A stretch of DNA of 64,000 bases from Hydrogenophaga sp. (GTDB taxonomy: Bacteria; Pseudomonadota; Gammaproteobacteria; Burkholderiales; Burkholderiaceae_C): the NCBI RefSeq assembly GCF_011390835.1, contig NZ_JAABRQ010000005.1, forward strand, positions 62,001-126,000, written 5' to 3'. Within the stretch, counting starts at the first letter, position 1. Each line of letters begins with the position of its first letter. Made by a program: the position numbers and the translations under genes. Below the pieces are notes generated by a model. It saw nothing but the letters and a program-made list of their open reading frames with translations, did no database searches and was not told where the DNA came from. Positions 50,234 to 58,243 of the stretch are shown here, in pieces.

Positions 50234-51412
50234 ATGCCGGCACTTGGCGTCGTTCAGGCAAGAGACAAGCTGAAGCCTCAGCACGAGCCGCACTGGTTGA
50301 AGCTCAGCAATGGCTGCTACCTTGGTTTTCGCAAGATGACTCCGACATCGACCGGAACTTGGTTGGCTCGTTTTCGGGACGACAAGGGCAAGCAGCAGAA
50401 GCGCAGCTTCGGCGAGTACGCCGAGATGCCACCTTCGCAGCGCTATGACGCAGCAAAGCGAGCGGCCGAGCAGTGGTTTGCGCATCTCGGCAAGGGCGGA
50501 ACTGCTGAGTCCGTGACCGTCCGAACGGCTTGTGAGCGATACGTGAAGCACGTTCGCTCCACCCGCGGCGACAAGCCCGCCGACGACCTCGGCATGCGCT
50601 TCAAACGGTGGGTCTTCTGCAACAAGAATCTGGCTGCGCTTGATCTGGAAAAACTGAACAAAACCCGTATTGAGACTTGGCGCAATGAGATGGCGAAGAC
50701 CCCCGTCGTCGTCAACCGTGACAAGCGCGAGACCCCAATCACACGTCCCAGGTCCGCTGCCAGCGTTAACCGCGACATTGCGGCGCTACGCGCTGCGTTG
50801 AACTTCGCTCACGATGCAGGCAGCGTTACCACCGACATAGCGTGGCGGGTTGCACTCCGACCTAGCAAAAACGCAGATGGACGACGTGATGTTTTTCTGG
50901 ACCGGGACCAACGCAGGTCGTTGATCAAACACGCTGTCCAAGACGTAGCCACTCTCTTGCGAGGCCTGTCGGCAGTCCCCTTGCGGCCTGGAGCCCTGGC
51001 GGCACTGACCGTCGAAAACTTCGATCTGCGCCTATCGGTTCTCACGATTGGAAAGGACAAGGCCGGGAGAGATCGGAAGATCAAGCTGCCCGAGACCACC
51101 GCTGGCGAGTTCGCCGACTTGTGCAGAGATCGGCCCGCACTGTCACCGATCTTCTGCCGCGCGGACAGCAAAGCGTGGAACAAGGACTCATGGAAGGGGC
51201 CGATCAAGGAGGCAGCAGCTGCGGCCGATCTATCGGCCAACGTGACCGCCTACACCATCCGCCACAGCGTTATCACGGACCTCGTCACAGACGGCCTTGA
51301 CTTGCTCACCGTCGCTCAGCTTAGTGGGACCAGCGTCGCCATGATTGAACGCCACTACGGGCACTTGCGTGCCGACCACGCAGCAGCAGCTTTGGCGCGA
51401 CTGGCGCTCTGA
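50234..51412 (+). CDS. int: Tyrosine-type integrase of the tRNA-linked element
   Basis: This is a phage-type integrase of 392 residues. An N-terminal arm-binding region (about 1-110) is followed by a core-binding domain (about 110-225) and the catalytic domain, with Arg in LSAVPLRPGALAALTVEN, Lys in KDKAGRDRKIKL, HxxR as YTIRHS, a second His/Arg region and the nucleophile Tyr in MIERHYGHL. The ATG at 50234 has GGAG 7 bases upstream and is preferred to an upstream TTG. Its gene lies 170 bases from the tRNA fragment, reading inward. The sequence looks less GC-rich than the genes to its left, which fits acquisition. Confidence 0.92.
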   Translation: MPALGVVQARDKLKPQHEPHWLKLSNGCYLGFRKMTPTSTGTWLARFRDDKGKQQKRSFGEYAEMPPSQRYDAAKRAAEQWFAHLGKGGTAESVTVRTACERYVKHVRSTRGDKPADDLGMRFKRWVFCNKNLAALDLEKLNKTRIETWRNEMAKTPVVVNRDKRETPITRPRSAASVNRDIAALRAALNFAHDAGSVTTDIAWRVALRPSKNADGRRDVFLDRDQRRSLIKHAVQDVATLLRGLSAVPLRPGALAALTVENFDLRLSVLTIGKDKAGRDRKIKLPETTAGEFADLCRDRPALSPIFCRADSKAWNKDSWKGPIKEAAAAADLSANVTAYTIRHSVITDLVTDGLDLLTVAQLSGTSVAMIERHYGHLRADHAAAALARLAL

Positions 51413-51546
51413 CCACTTACCCGCTTGGCGCCAGTTCGGACTCCGTGTCCCGACCCGTGTCCGAAATTGCTCGGCATGCTTGGCTTGTGTCCCGGTTGCA
51501 CCACTACTTGCAGCTCCGGGTGAGCGTGCTTGATCCTGTGGCAGCG

Positions 51547-52491
51547 TCACATAGCGTCAATGTTCTGCTGAATCCTTTCCAGTAGCGATTCGAAAGGCGG
51601 TTGACCCTGGAAATACAGGGCCGCGGTCTTGCGGTACTCCTGGGCAAAGCGCTGTCGCTGGGCAGGATCTGCGAGAACAAAGGCGGGGTTGCGGGCAATC
51701 ACTTGCTCGTCACCGGCACGAAAGCGTTGCCCCTTGCGCACGCGATAGGCAGGCTCCCGCATGAAGTCCTGCACCTCCTCCAGACCCAGAAGGCAATAGA
51801 CATCGTAGTAGTGGCGTAGGAAGTTGCCCGGGAAGGCTTGTGACTCGCCCAGCCGGCGGTACTTGGTCGAAATGGTCTGGAGTTTTTCGACGAAGGTGTG
51901 TGTGGGCGCATAACAAAGCACGCCGGCCGCCCGGTTGTCGAACACAGACACCCCTCGATCTCTTGCGGTATCCCAGGCCCATGAGGAGATAGTGACCGGT
52001 CGATTGGGCGCCGTGTCATCGAATCCCAGCTCCAACAAAATACCGTCTTTGACCCCGGCCAGCGCGGCAGTGCGCGGCACATAGACCACACGGATGCCAG
52101 CGCTGCGCAGCTTCTCATCGTCAAACAGCGTGTCGCGCTGCACGCTGTCGATGCCCGGAATACGGATCCTTTCGGCCAGCGCCTCGTAGTAGTCGCGGCG
52201 CGATGCCACATGAGCCGGCTTGTCCTGATTGCGGCCCGTCTTCACGGCCATGTCTGCGGGTGGCTCGATTCGAATATCGATGTCCTCGGAAAAACGGTGA
52301 ATGACGCCGAAGCCTTTGGACAAGGAGGTGCCACCCTTCAGCTCGAACTGAAAGCCCTGCGCTTGCAGCCCCCAGAGCACATGCATGATCCAGTAGTCCT
52401 TCTCCACCAGCGAAGGGTCGAGTCCGCGTGCCTCAGCCACCACAGCAAGAAGCTGGTCAAAGTCCCGCCGCTCGTGCAGAAACTCAGGCAC
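51547..52491 (-). CDS. AbiEii/AbiGii-family nucleotidyltransferase toxin
   Basis: This 314-residue protein has the AbiEii nucleotidyltransferase signature: FELKGGTSLSKGF and HRFSEDIDIRIE (GGTxLxK plus DxD), then VEKLQTISTKYR in the second half. In AbiE systems the toxin transfers nucleotides onto tRNA or other RNA and stops growth, giving phage abortive infection or plasmid stability. The GTG at 52489-52491 overlaps the upstream gene's end by 8 bases; a longer frame further upstream would be antisense-like to nothing known and is rejected. Together the two genes form one unit read leftward. Confidence 0.88.
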   Translation of the reverse strand: MPEFLHERRDFDQLLAVVAEARGLDPSLVEKDYWIMHVLWGLQAQGFQFELKGGTSLSKGFGVIHRFSEDIDIRIEPPADMAVKTGRNQDKPAHVASRRDYYEALAERIRIPGIDSVQRDTLFDDEKLRSAGIRVVYVPRTAALAGVKDGILLELGFDDTAPNRPVTISSWAWDTARDRGVSVFDNRAAGVLCYAPTHTFVEKLQTISTKYRRLGESQAFPGNFLRHYYDVYCLLGLEEVQDFMREPAYRVRKGQRFRAGDEQVIARNPAFVLADPAQRQRFAQEYRKTAALYFQGQPPFESLLERIQQNIDAM

Positions 52492-53092
52492 CCTTCCACT
52501 CCCTGACGCGCTTGCGTGTGGCCATGCTGCCAAAACTGTCCACGGCACGTTGCAGACGTGCCATGTCGTAAGACGGCAGCTTGCTGCGCGCCTGCTGCAG
52601 CACCGCATCGCGGTCTTCAGCCAGTTCGTCCAGGTTGTTCAACAAGTCCACGAACAGGAACTCCGGCGTCAACTTCTTGGGAAACCGTGGCTTCACACGG
52701 AAGTCGAACTGGCGATTCCCCAGTCTGAAAACGCCGTGGCGCTTGTGGTTGTAAACGAGGGTGCGGTTGTAAAGCTGCGTGGTGCCCAATCCCACGGTGT
52801 TGTAGGCCGATGGCGAAAAAACCAGAAAATCCTTGTCGCGCAGAAATCCGCCCACAACCTGCTCATCGGCCGGCGGGATCGGTCCAAAGCTCGAAGCCTT
52901 GGGTGCGTGATACAGCCCCTGCGCCAGCTTTTTGAGTGCTCCGCTGGCCACCAACTTTCGCAGATGCCTGTCCACCGCGGTGGACAGGTGGGCAAGATCC
53001 TCCCGCCGATAAACCCGGCCAGCATGCAGCTCGCCCGCAAGCTGGGCGGCGGCACCACGAAGGGCTTCGGGAGAATGCGAAACGGTGCTCAT
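52484..53092 (-). CDS. AbiEi-like antitoxin (DUF6088 type)
   Basis: This 202-residue protein begins with a winged-helix region (about 25-70; YRREDLAHLSTAVDRHLRKL and GALKKLAQGLYHAP), the pattern of AbiEi-like antitoxins that repress their own promoter. The rest (FLVFSPSAYNTVGLGTTQLY) is typical of DUF6088. It lies directly upstream of the toxin and overlaps it. An AT-rich stretch with two TTTCAT direct repeats at 53100-53130, just before its ATG, may hold promoter and operator. Confidence 0.8.
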   Translation of the reverse strand: MSTVSHSPEALRGAAAQLAGELHAGRVYRREDLAHLSTAVDRHLRKLVASGALKKLAQGLYHAPKASSFGPIPPADEQVVGGFLRDKDFLVFSPSAYNTVGLGTTQLYNRTLVYNHKRHGVFRLGNRQFDFRVKPRFPKKLTPEFLFVDLLNNLDELAEDRDAVLQQARSKLPSYDMARLQRAVDSFGSMATRKRVREWKGA

Positions 53093-53227
53093 AACAACTA
53101 TATTTTCATTGAACTTTCATGCATTTTAGGTCAGTCGACGAGACTCCACAAGCGATGGACAAGTGGCCATCCCAGAGCATCGCTGGTTTCATCTGAGGCG
53201 ACCACTTTGCATTGATGTGAGAACACC

Positions 53228-54304
53228 TCAACGATGAAATTCCGGACCGGTTGAAGAACCTGCGCGCCATGTTTCCCTGCCGACATCGGGTACGGACTTC
53301 GAACGCTCCGGTGGAGCAGATGCTTGCCCAACAATGTCGTCAATCAACCTTGCAACAATCGGCGCTGAGCGCACAGCCCTTCGACCCACTACCTGGCCAG
53401 CTCTGGTTGGTGCCCAGGCCGCCGAAGCATCCTGAATGAATGCTGCGATTGCGGTAGCCAGCTTCACGTCTCTGGCATCCGGTGACTTGGCTAGAGCCTG
53501 GCCAATGTGCAACCAGGCACGCAACGCCTCTGTACGGGTGGTCCGCGATCTCGTACTGCTCTTGTCCTCTGGTCTGGCTTTCCTCAACCGCCCGTCCTCC
53601 CTGGCCTTCAGTCGCCAAAGATGTTCCGAGTTCCTGGTCTGAAACCGGGTGGCCTGCCGGGTGGCCTCGGCCTCCACCCCGTAGCCACGCAGTTTCTCGG
53701 CAAAGGTCTCGCGCCATCGTTGCAGGTCGGCCTTGCGCGGATTGAGTCGTTTACCGCAGATCGACTCTGCCCGCACGCTGAGGTGCACGTGCGGGTTCGC
53801 CTGGTGGTCGTGCAGCACCATCACATACTTGTGGTTGGCCAGCTCGGTCTTTGCAAACTCGCTCGCCGCCCGTTGGACGATCAGCGGGTCCGTGCCGCGT
53901 GGCATGGACAGCATGATGTTGAAGGCCTCGCGCCGGTGTCCTTGGTCTCCGATCAGGCTGCCGCCATAGCGCCACTCTTCGCTCAGCTCGTAGACAGCCG
54001 ACCGTCCTTGCAGGACCTCGCCCTGCTCGTTCTCCATGCCGAGACGGCCGTTCTTGCTGATGTACCGGAAGTGGGCCGCGATGGCCAGCATGCCCCGCCC
54101 TCCCCCGGTGACCTTGACCATGACCTGAGGCGCCCGCTTCACCACGGTGGATTCGATGCGCTTGCGGATGGCGTCCGCGCGCTGATGCATGCCTCCATCA
54201 CCCAGCCTGGGTTGCGGCCTGTCCTTGACCACCCGGTTGCCCGGGTAAAACAGGCGATCACCCCACTGCACGAGTACCCCATCGATGTCCGGCGTTTGGC
54301 TCAT
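53228..54304 (-). CDS. mobA: Relaxase / mobilization nuclease
   Basis: This 358-residue protein has the relaxase three-His motif LHDHQANPHVHLSVRAE, preceded by HFRYISKNGRLGM and later GKRLNPRKADLQRWRE (typical of conjugative nickases). It would cut and bind one DNA strand at oriT. The C-terminal third is basic and Arg-rich. There is no helicase or T4SS gene in view, so transfer would need a helper. The ATG at 54302-54304 follows a GGAGAACG site; it lies 16 bases after the accessory gene. Confidence 0.88.
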   Translation of the reverse strand: MSQTPDIDGVLVQWGDRLFYPGNRVVKDRPQPRLGDGGMHQRADAIRKRIESTVVKRAPQVMVKVTGGGRGMLAIAAHFRYISKNGRLGMENEQGEVLQGRSAVYELSEEWRYGGSLIGDQGHRREAFNIMLSMPRGTDPLIVQRAASEFAKTELANHKYVMVLHDHQANPHVHLSVRAESICGKRLNPRKADLQRWRETFAEKLRGYGVEAEATRQATRFQTRNSEHLWRLKAREDGRLRKARPEDKSSTRSRTTRTEALRAWLHIGQALAKSPDARDVKLATAIAAFIQDASAAWAPTRAGQVVGRRAVRSAPIVARLIDDIVGQASAPPERSKSVPDVGRETWRAGSSTGPEFHR

Positions 54305-54320
54305 GGCGTTCTCCTTGAAG

Positions 54321-54896
54321 TCACCGGTTGGACCGGTGGGTGGTCTCGGTGAATGACCCACGCGGGCGCAGATCGGCCATCAGGGCCGCCGTCTGGGCGA
54401 GGTGACGCCGGACGTCTCCGTCCAGCGTGTCGAGCATGTCGCGGTAGGCCACTGCTTTTTGAAGGTTGCTCTGGGCCAGCAGACGCGAGAGGGTGTGGAT
54501 GTTCCGGCTGAGGCTGGAGAGCTTCGCGTTGGACTTGATGAGTTCAACGATTTCCGCGGTGCGGCTTGCGCCTGTGGTCAAGGCTGGAACACCCGCGATC
54601 AAGCCTGCAAGATAGGCATCGCGCGACATCTGCGCGGTGTGCGCACCGACAGCCAGTCGCCTGGCCTCGGGGGTTGTCAATCTGATTGACAACTTGACCC
54701 GGGGCACATGCGGCGCACCAAGGCACCCGGTATCGACGACCCACTGAGGGACGGACTCGGACAGTCCGAGTTCACGGGCCACAGCCCGACGAACCAGCAC
54801 CGACACGCTCTCCCGGCGGGCCTGAGCGCAGCTCACCAGCGCGGCCTTGAGGCCGCGCAGATCGACCGTGATGAAGTCAGGGTTGCGGGTGTTCAT
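54321..54896 (-). CDS. mobC: Plasmid mobilization accessory protein (MobC/TraJ-like)
   Basis: This 191-residue protein combines an N-terminal ribbon-helix-helix-like region (VKLSIRLTTPEARRLAVGAH preceded by a basic stretch) with a C-terminal helical region (SNAKLSSLSRNIHTLSRLL), as seen in accessory proteins that open oriT for the relaxase. It lies just before the relaxase gene, and a candidate oriT lies upstream. The palindrome AAACGAGTCGTTT at 54924-54936, 28 bases before the ATG, could be its operator. Confidence 0.78.
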   Translation of the reverse strand: MNTRNPDFITVDLRGLKAALVSCAQARRESVSVLVRRAVARELGLSESVPQWVVDTGCLGAPHVPRVKLSIRLTTPEARRLAVGAHTAQMSRDAYLAGLIAGVPALTTGASRTAEIVELIKSNAKLSSLSRNIHTLSRLLAQSNLQKAVAYRDMLDTLDGDVRRHLAQTAALMADLRPRGSFTETTHRSNR

Positions 54897-54923
54897 GGGT
54901 CCCCAAAAAGTCAAACGTGAGCA

Positions 54924-55036
54924 AAACGAGTCGTTTGTGAAAACGGCGGCGTGCCGCCTATCTCTGCACTCACCTTGAACACAGTATTGGCTCGAACCAA
55001 GGCTCTTGAGCTGCTGGATTTGGGTTCAAATCCAGC
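54924..55036. other. Candidate oriT region with inverted repeats
   Basis: Between mobC and the small divergent plasmid-type gene lies a region with three perfect inverted repeats: AAACGA-G-TCGTTT at 54924-54936, GGCGGC-GT-GCCGCC at 54945-54958, and GCTGGATTTG-GGTT-CAAATCCAGC at 55013-55036 (10-bp arms, 4-base loop). Position upstream of divergent mobilization genes and hairpin architecture fit an origin of transfer. No known nick consensus was recognised, so the nick site is unknown. Confidence 0.5.
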
Positions 55037-55095
55037 GCGTGAAAGGGCTGTTGGAGGGTCGAAGATGGGTGTCAACGCAAGGCACACATCACACG

Positions 55096-55199
55096 ACTGA
55101 ACAGAAAGTGCGCAGCAACTGCACAAGTTGAACAGCCAGCGCACAGGCACTGCACAAACTGAACAGCAACCGATCAACTGCTGCACAAAAAATGAATAG
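55096..55199. repeat. 31-bp-period iteron-like direct repeats
   Basis: TGAACAG occurs at 55098, 55129 and 55160 (steps of 31), with a decayed TGAATAG at 55193. ACTGCACAA occurs at 55118 and 55149, with GCTGCACAA at 55180 (steps of 31). The pair is thus repeated with a fixed spacing of three helical turns. This is the layout of iterons, binding sites of a plasmid replication or partition protein. The last copy overlaps the start of the small gene at 55192. Confidence 0.7.
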
Positions 55200-55344
55200 A
55201 AATGACGCGATAAAACTGGTCCCGAGCGAACCGCCCGGCCGAAACTCACGCAAAGAGCGGCGCTTTGCGCCCGAGATGCGAGCGCTGCGTGCCCAGGGCT
55301 ACACCTTCGAGGCTATTCGTCTGGCGCTGGCCTTCTCGCCATAG
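55192..55344 (+). pseudogene. Truncated plasmid-type DNA-binding protein gene
   Basis: The 50-codon frame starts MNRNDAIKLVPSEPPGRN and continues RKERRFAPEMRALRAQGYTF then EAIRLALAFSP before the stop. The part from RKERRF onward resembles the first half of small helix-turn-helix proteins encoded beside mobilization genes, in which a second helix should follow after LALA. Here the frame changes to FSP and stops, so the 3' part looks lost at about 55333. I infer that a later insertion cut the gene. Confidence 0.55.
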
Positions 55345-55703
55345 GCTGGTGGTCCTGTCGCAGTGAACCTCCCTGCCCGCGTCTACCCACGGCTGTCGCT
55401 GCACAGCCGAACTTGAAAAATCGAAGGTCGCTTGAAGGCTGGTTGCTGTCGCTCAGTTTCGACGGCAGAGTCTAAAGGCGGCACCGCAACCGGTCGTTCA
55501 CCGGTCAGGGTCTAAAACGAGCGCTTCACCACCTGGACCGGTCGTTCGGCAGGGGCGACAGGTGCAAGACTCGGGAATGGCCGCTCACGTTACGGACGAA
55601 CTGGTGCTTTTGGCCGAGAACACCCGTTCTGACCGACGCCACATGGCCGCCATTGAAGGCAGCCGCCCCTGCGTCGCTGAAGGGGTGGCTGCCGATATGC
55701 GCC
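55345..55703. other. Intergenic stretch between truncated gene and second integrase
   Basis: No convincing gene is seen in these 359 bases. ACCGGTCGTTC occurs at 55489-55499 and 55537-55547. GTCTAAA occurs at 55470-55476 and 55510-55516. The order GTCTAAA ... ACCGGTCGTTC is thus repeated, with 12 and 20 bases between. These could be sites bound by the recombinase encoded downstream, or remnants of repeats; the role is open. Confidence 0.4.
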
Positions 55704-56327
55704 TCAGATTTCCGTCTGCTCGGAGATTTCGAGGGCGTCATCAACCTCGATGCCCAGGTATCTCACGGTCGACTCCAGCTTGGAGTGCCCGAGCAACAGC
55801 TGTACTGCACGGAGGTTCTTGGTACGTCGGTAGATCAGCGTCGCCTTGGTCCTTCGCATCGAATGCGTCCCATAGTCGGTACGGTCCAGTCCCAGTTCAT
55901 CCACCCAGTGCCCAAGAATTCGAGCGTATTGCCGCGTTCCTAAATGGGGCGATTCATGGAGTCGGCTGGGAAAGAGGAAATCTTCTGAATTCAGCGCAGC
56001 CTGCTTGATCCAAGCTTGCAGAGCGTCTCGGGTAGCAGCCGTAATCTCGAATTGAACTGGGCGTTGGGTCTTGTGCTGCATGATGATCGCGCGAGTGGCG
56101 ACCTGATCGCCATGGCTCACGTCGCGGACCTTGAGGGCTACGAGGTCGCATCCGCGCAGCTTGCTGTCGATGCCGAGGTTGAAGAGCGCCAGTTCGCGGA
56201 CTCGCCCTTCCATCTGAAGGCGCACGCGCAACGCCCAGATGTCTTTCACTTTGAAGGGTGCCTTCTGTCCAACAATCTTTCCCTTGTTCCAAGGCTCGTG
56301 ATGAACGGCAATGCTTGAGGTTTCCAT
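55704..56327 (-). CDS. Short tyrosine recombinase/integrase without N-terminal arm domain
   Basis: This 207-residue protein keeps only a small core-binding part and the catalytic domain. Conserved residues are Arg in IDSKLRGCDLVALKVRD, HxxR as GTHSMRRTKATLIYRR, the late His in LLLGHSKLESTVRYLGI with the nucleophile Tyr in VRYLGI. The N-terminus reads HHEPWNKGKIVGQKAPFK. I recall proteins of this size and start across Burkholderiales and Pseudomonas, but their substrates are not known to me. The ATG at 56325-56327 is chosen because upstream codons do not fit. It sits at the border between mobilization genes and the ion cluster. Confidence 0.85.
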   Translation of the reverse strand: METSSIAVHHEPWNKGKIVGQKAPFKVKDIWALRVRLQMEGRVRELALFNLGIDSKLRGCDLVALKVRDVSHGDQVATRAIIMQHKTQRPVQFEITAATRDALQAWIKQAALNSEDFLFPSRLHESPHLGTRQYARILGHWVDELGLDRTDYGTHSMRRTKATLIYRRTKNLRAVQLLLGHSKLESTVRYLGIEVDDALEISEQTEI

Positions 56328-56479
56328 GATGGTCTCCCATCGAGTTGAGGGGCCAGTAGCATGCGCTTGCGATGCGCCGGGTTCAAGTTCGGGCGGTGCG
56401 TGCGGCTGGTGCGTAGGGCTGCATTCGAGCGCTTCAGCCCACGGTTGGGGGCTTGTTGCAGGTCCTGACAGGCCATATT

Positions 56480-58147
56480 TCAACGGGGTGCAGGTTCGCC
56501 GATGCTCTGCGCCACTTTGCTGGCCTTGAGCGCCTGCTGAAGCGCCCGACGCAGCGCGCTGTGTGACCTCAACAGCAAATCCATGGCGCTTGGGGTGAGT
56601 ATGCCGAGGGCGCCAGCTTCGAGCAGGGCCGCCTTGATCCGCTGGTACTCAGCCTCCCACGCCGAGGCCTGGCCGTCCAGTTTCTCGGCAGGGGACTCCT
56701 TGGCTTCCCTGTCTAGTTGCAGCAAAAGCGCTGCCGCCGCCGTGCGCAGCCGGCCGATACCGGCGGCGAGTTGACTCTCCAGCGCCAGGGTGCCGGCGGG
56801 CAGCCCCTGAGCCGCTGCCGCAATGGCTGGCAACTGCTCTGCCATGTTGGCGTAATAGGCGGATCGTCGCAGCACCTTGGCCAGTCGCATCGCGGTATCC
56901 TGCGTCATCGCGGCGCGGTTCAGGCGGACCACGAAGTCATCTATGGCGGTGCTCAGCGCGGCGAGTGTGCGCTGGACGCGAGCCAGTTCCTGGGTCGGGT
57001 CAGTGTCCAGCGGCGTCAAGCTGTGCGCTGCGCGCAGGGCAATGCTTCCGTATCGCGCCACCTCCCGGTTCAGGGCATCGATCGCCAGGGCGGGCAGCAC
57101 CGCGGTGGCGGCGTCTAGGTAGCGCGCGCGACCTTCGTCCTCTTCGGCTGAACGGAAACGCCCCTCCAGGAAAGCTGCCAGGCGGTCGCTCAAAGGCCAC
57201 ATCAGCAGCACGCCAAGCAAATTGAAGACGGTGTGAAAAAGCGCCAGCACGGTGGCCACGCCTGCGGGCGCACCGACCCAGCCGCCGAGCCATTGTGTCA
57301 AGCTCAGCAGCCACGGCAGCGCCAGCAAGGCGACGCAGCCGGTCAGCAGGTTGAACAGCACATGGGCTGCGGCCGCGCGCTTTGCGTTGGCGGTTGCGCC
57401 GATGGCGGCGATGAGCGCCGTGCCAGTGGTGCCGATGTTGGAGCCGATCACCACCGCCGCTGCAGACTCCAGGCCCAGCAGGCCCCCTTGCGCCGCAGTG
57501 AGGATGAGTGCTGTGGCGGCGCTGGACGACTGCATCAGCATCGTGAGGATCGCACCGATCAGCACATGGGCGGCCACGCCCCAGAAGCCGTCAACCTCGG
57601 GGAAGCTCATGCCTGCGGCCAGGTCGGTGAAGGCGTTGCGCAACACGTCGATGCCGAGGAACAGCACACCAAACCCCGCAAGCGCCAAACCGATGCTGCC
57701 GCGGCGCGAGGCGCCTCCGGTCAGGCGAAGCAGCATGCCCACGCCGATGAGTGGCAGTGCGAGCAGGTCGATCTTGATCTTCAGACCCAGCAGGGCCACC
57801 AGCCAGCCGGTCATGCTGGTGCCGACATTGGAGCCGAACAGCACCCAAAGCACTTGGCCCAGGCTGAGCAGCCCGGCGTTGACAAACCCGATGGCCGCGA
57901 CCGTCACGGCGCTCGATGACTGCACCACCGCCGTTAGCAATATGCCGCTGCCCAGCGCTCGCCAGCGCGTGCGAGTGGAGCTGGCCAGCACCTCGCGCAA
58001 GGCCGCACCGGCGGCCAGGCGAAGGCCTTCGGTCATCAGCCACATACCGAGCAGAAACAGGCCAATGCCGCCGATGAGGGCGCCGGATTGAAGAGTGGTC
58101 ACAGCAAGAGGGGCTTGAGATGTGCGGGCAATTGAATTGCTGACCAC
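56480..58147 (-). CDS. Na/Pi cotransporter family protein with PhoU-like tail
   Basis: This 555-residue protein has two NptA-type repeats in about ten membrane helices (residues 20-340) with the duplicated QSSSA motifs: LTAVVQSSSAVTVAAIGF and LTMLMQSSSAATALIL, which bind Na and phosphate in the family. The C-terminal 200 residues form a helical, PhoU-like cytoplasmic domain. A GTG at 58145-58147 is taken as start; another GTG 15 codons later is possible, since neither has a clear ribosome site. It is followed by a gap of 152 bases before the short integrase gene. Confidence 0.88.
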   Translation of the reverse strand: MVSNSIARTSQAPLAVTTLQSGALIGGIGLFLLGMWLMTEGLRLAAGAALREVLASSTRTRWRALGSGILLTAVVQSSSAVTVAAIGFVNAGLLSLGQVLWVLFGSNVGTSMTGWLVALLGLKIKIDLLALPLIGVGMLLRLTGGASRRGSIGLALAGFGVLFLGIDVLRNAFTDLAAGMSFPEVDGFWGVAAHVLIGAILTMLMQSSSAATALILTAAQGGLLGLESAAAVVIGSNIGTTGTALIAAIGATANAKRAAAAHVLFNLLTGCVALLALPWLLSLTQWLGGWVGAPAGVATVLALFHTVFNLLGVLLMWPLSDRLAAFLEGRFRSAEEDEGRARYLDAATAVLPALAIDALNREVARYGSIALRAAHSLTPLDTDPTQELARVQRTLAALSTAIDDFVVRLNRAAMTQDTAMRLAKVLRRSAYYANMAEQLPAIAAAAQGLPAGTLALESQLAAGIGRLRTAAAALLLQLDREAKESPAEKLDGQASAWEAEYQRIKAALLEAGALGILTPSAMDLLLRSHSALRRALQQALKASKVAQSIGEPAPR

Positions 58148-58243
58148 TTTAGCTGTCAGGGCGCCTGATGGGTGCCCGGCTGCTGCGGATTGTTCAACGC
58201 CGAACCATGCGGGCCCCAGTCGCCGACCACGGCACCAGAAACA

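Noticed and set aside
55013..55036. tRNA T-arm-like sequence near the mobilization genes
   Set aside because: GGTTCAAATCC looks like a T arm, but the pairing covers 10 bp with a 4-base loop, and there is no acceptor, D arm or CCA. An inverted repeat is the better reading.
55096..55199. Possible CRISPR array
   Set aside because: The repeated motifs are 7-9 bases with partly conserved spacing, not 25-35-bp repeats with unique spacers, and no cas gene is near.
54897..55249. 112-codon minus-strand frame through the candidate oriT and repeats
   Set aside because: It is rich in Cys, Ser and Phe, covers inverted repeats and iteron-like repeats, and has no domain.
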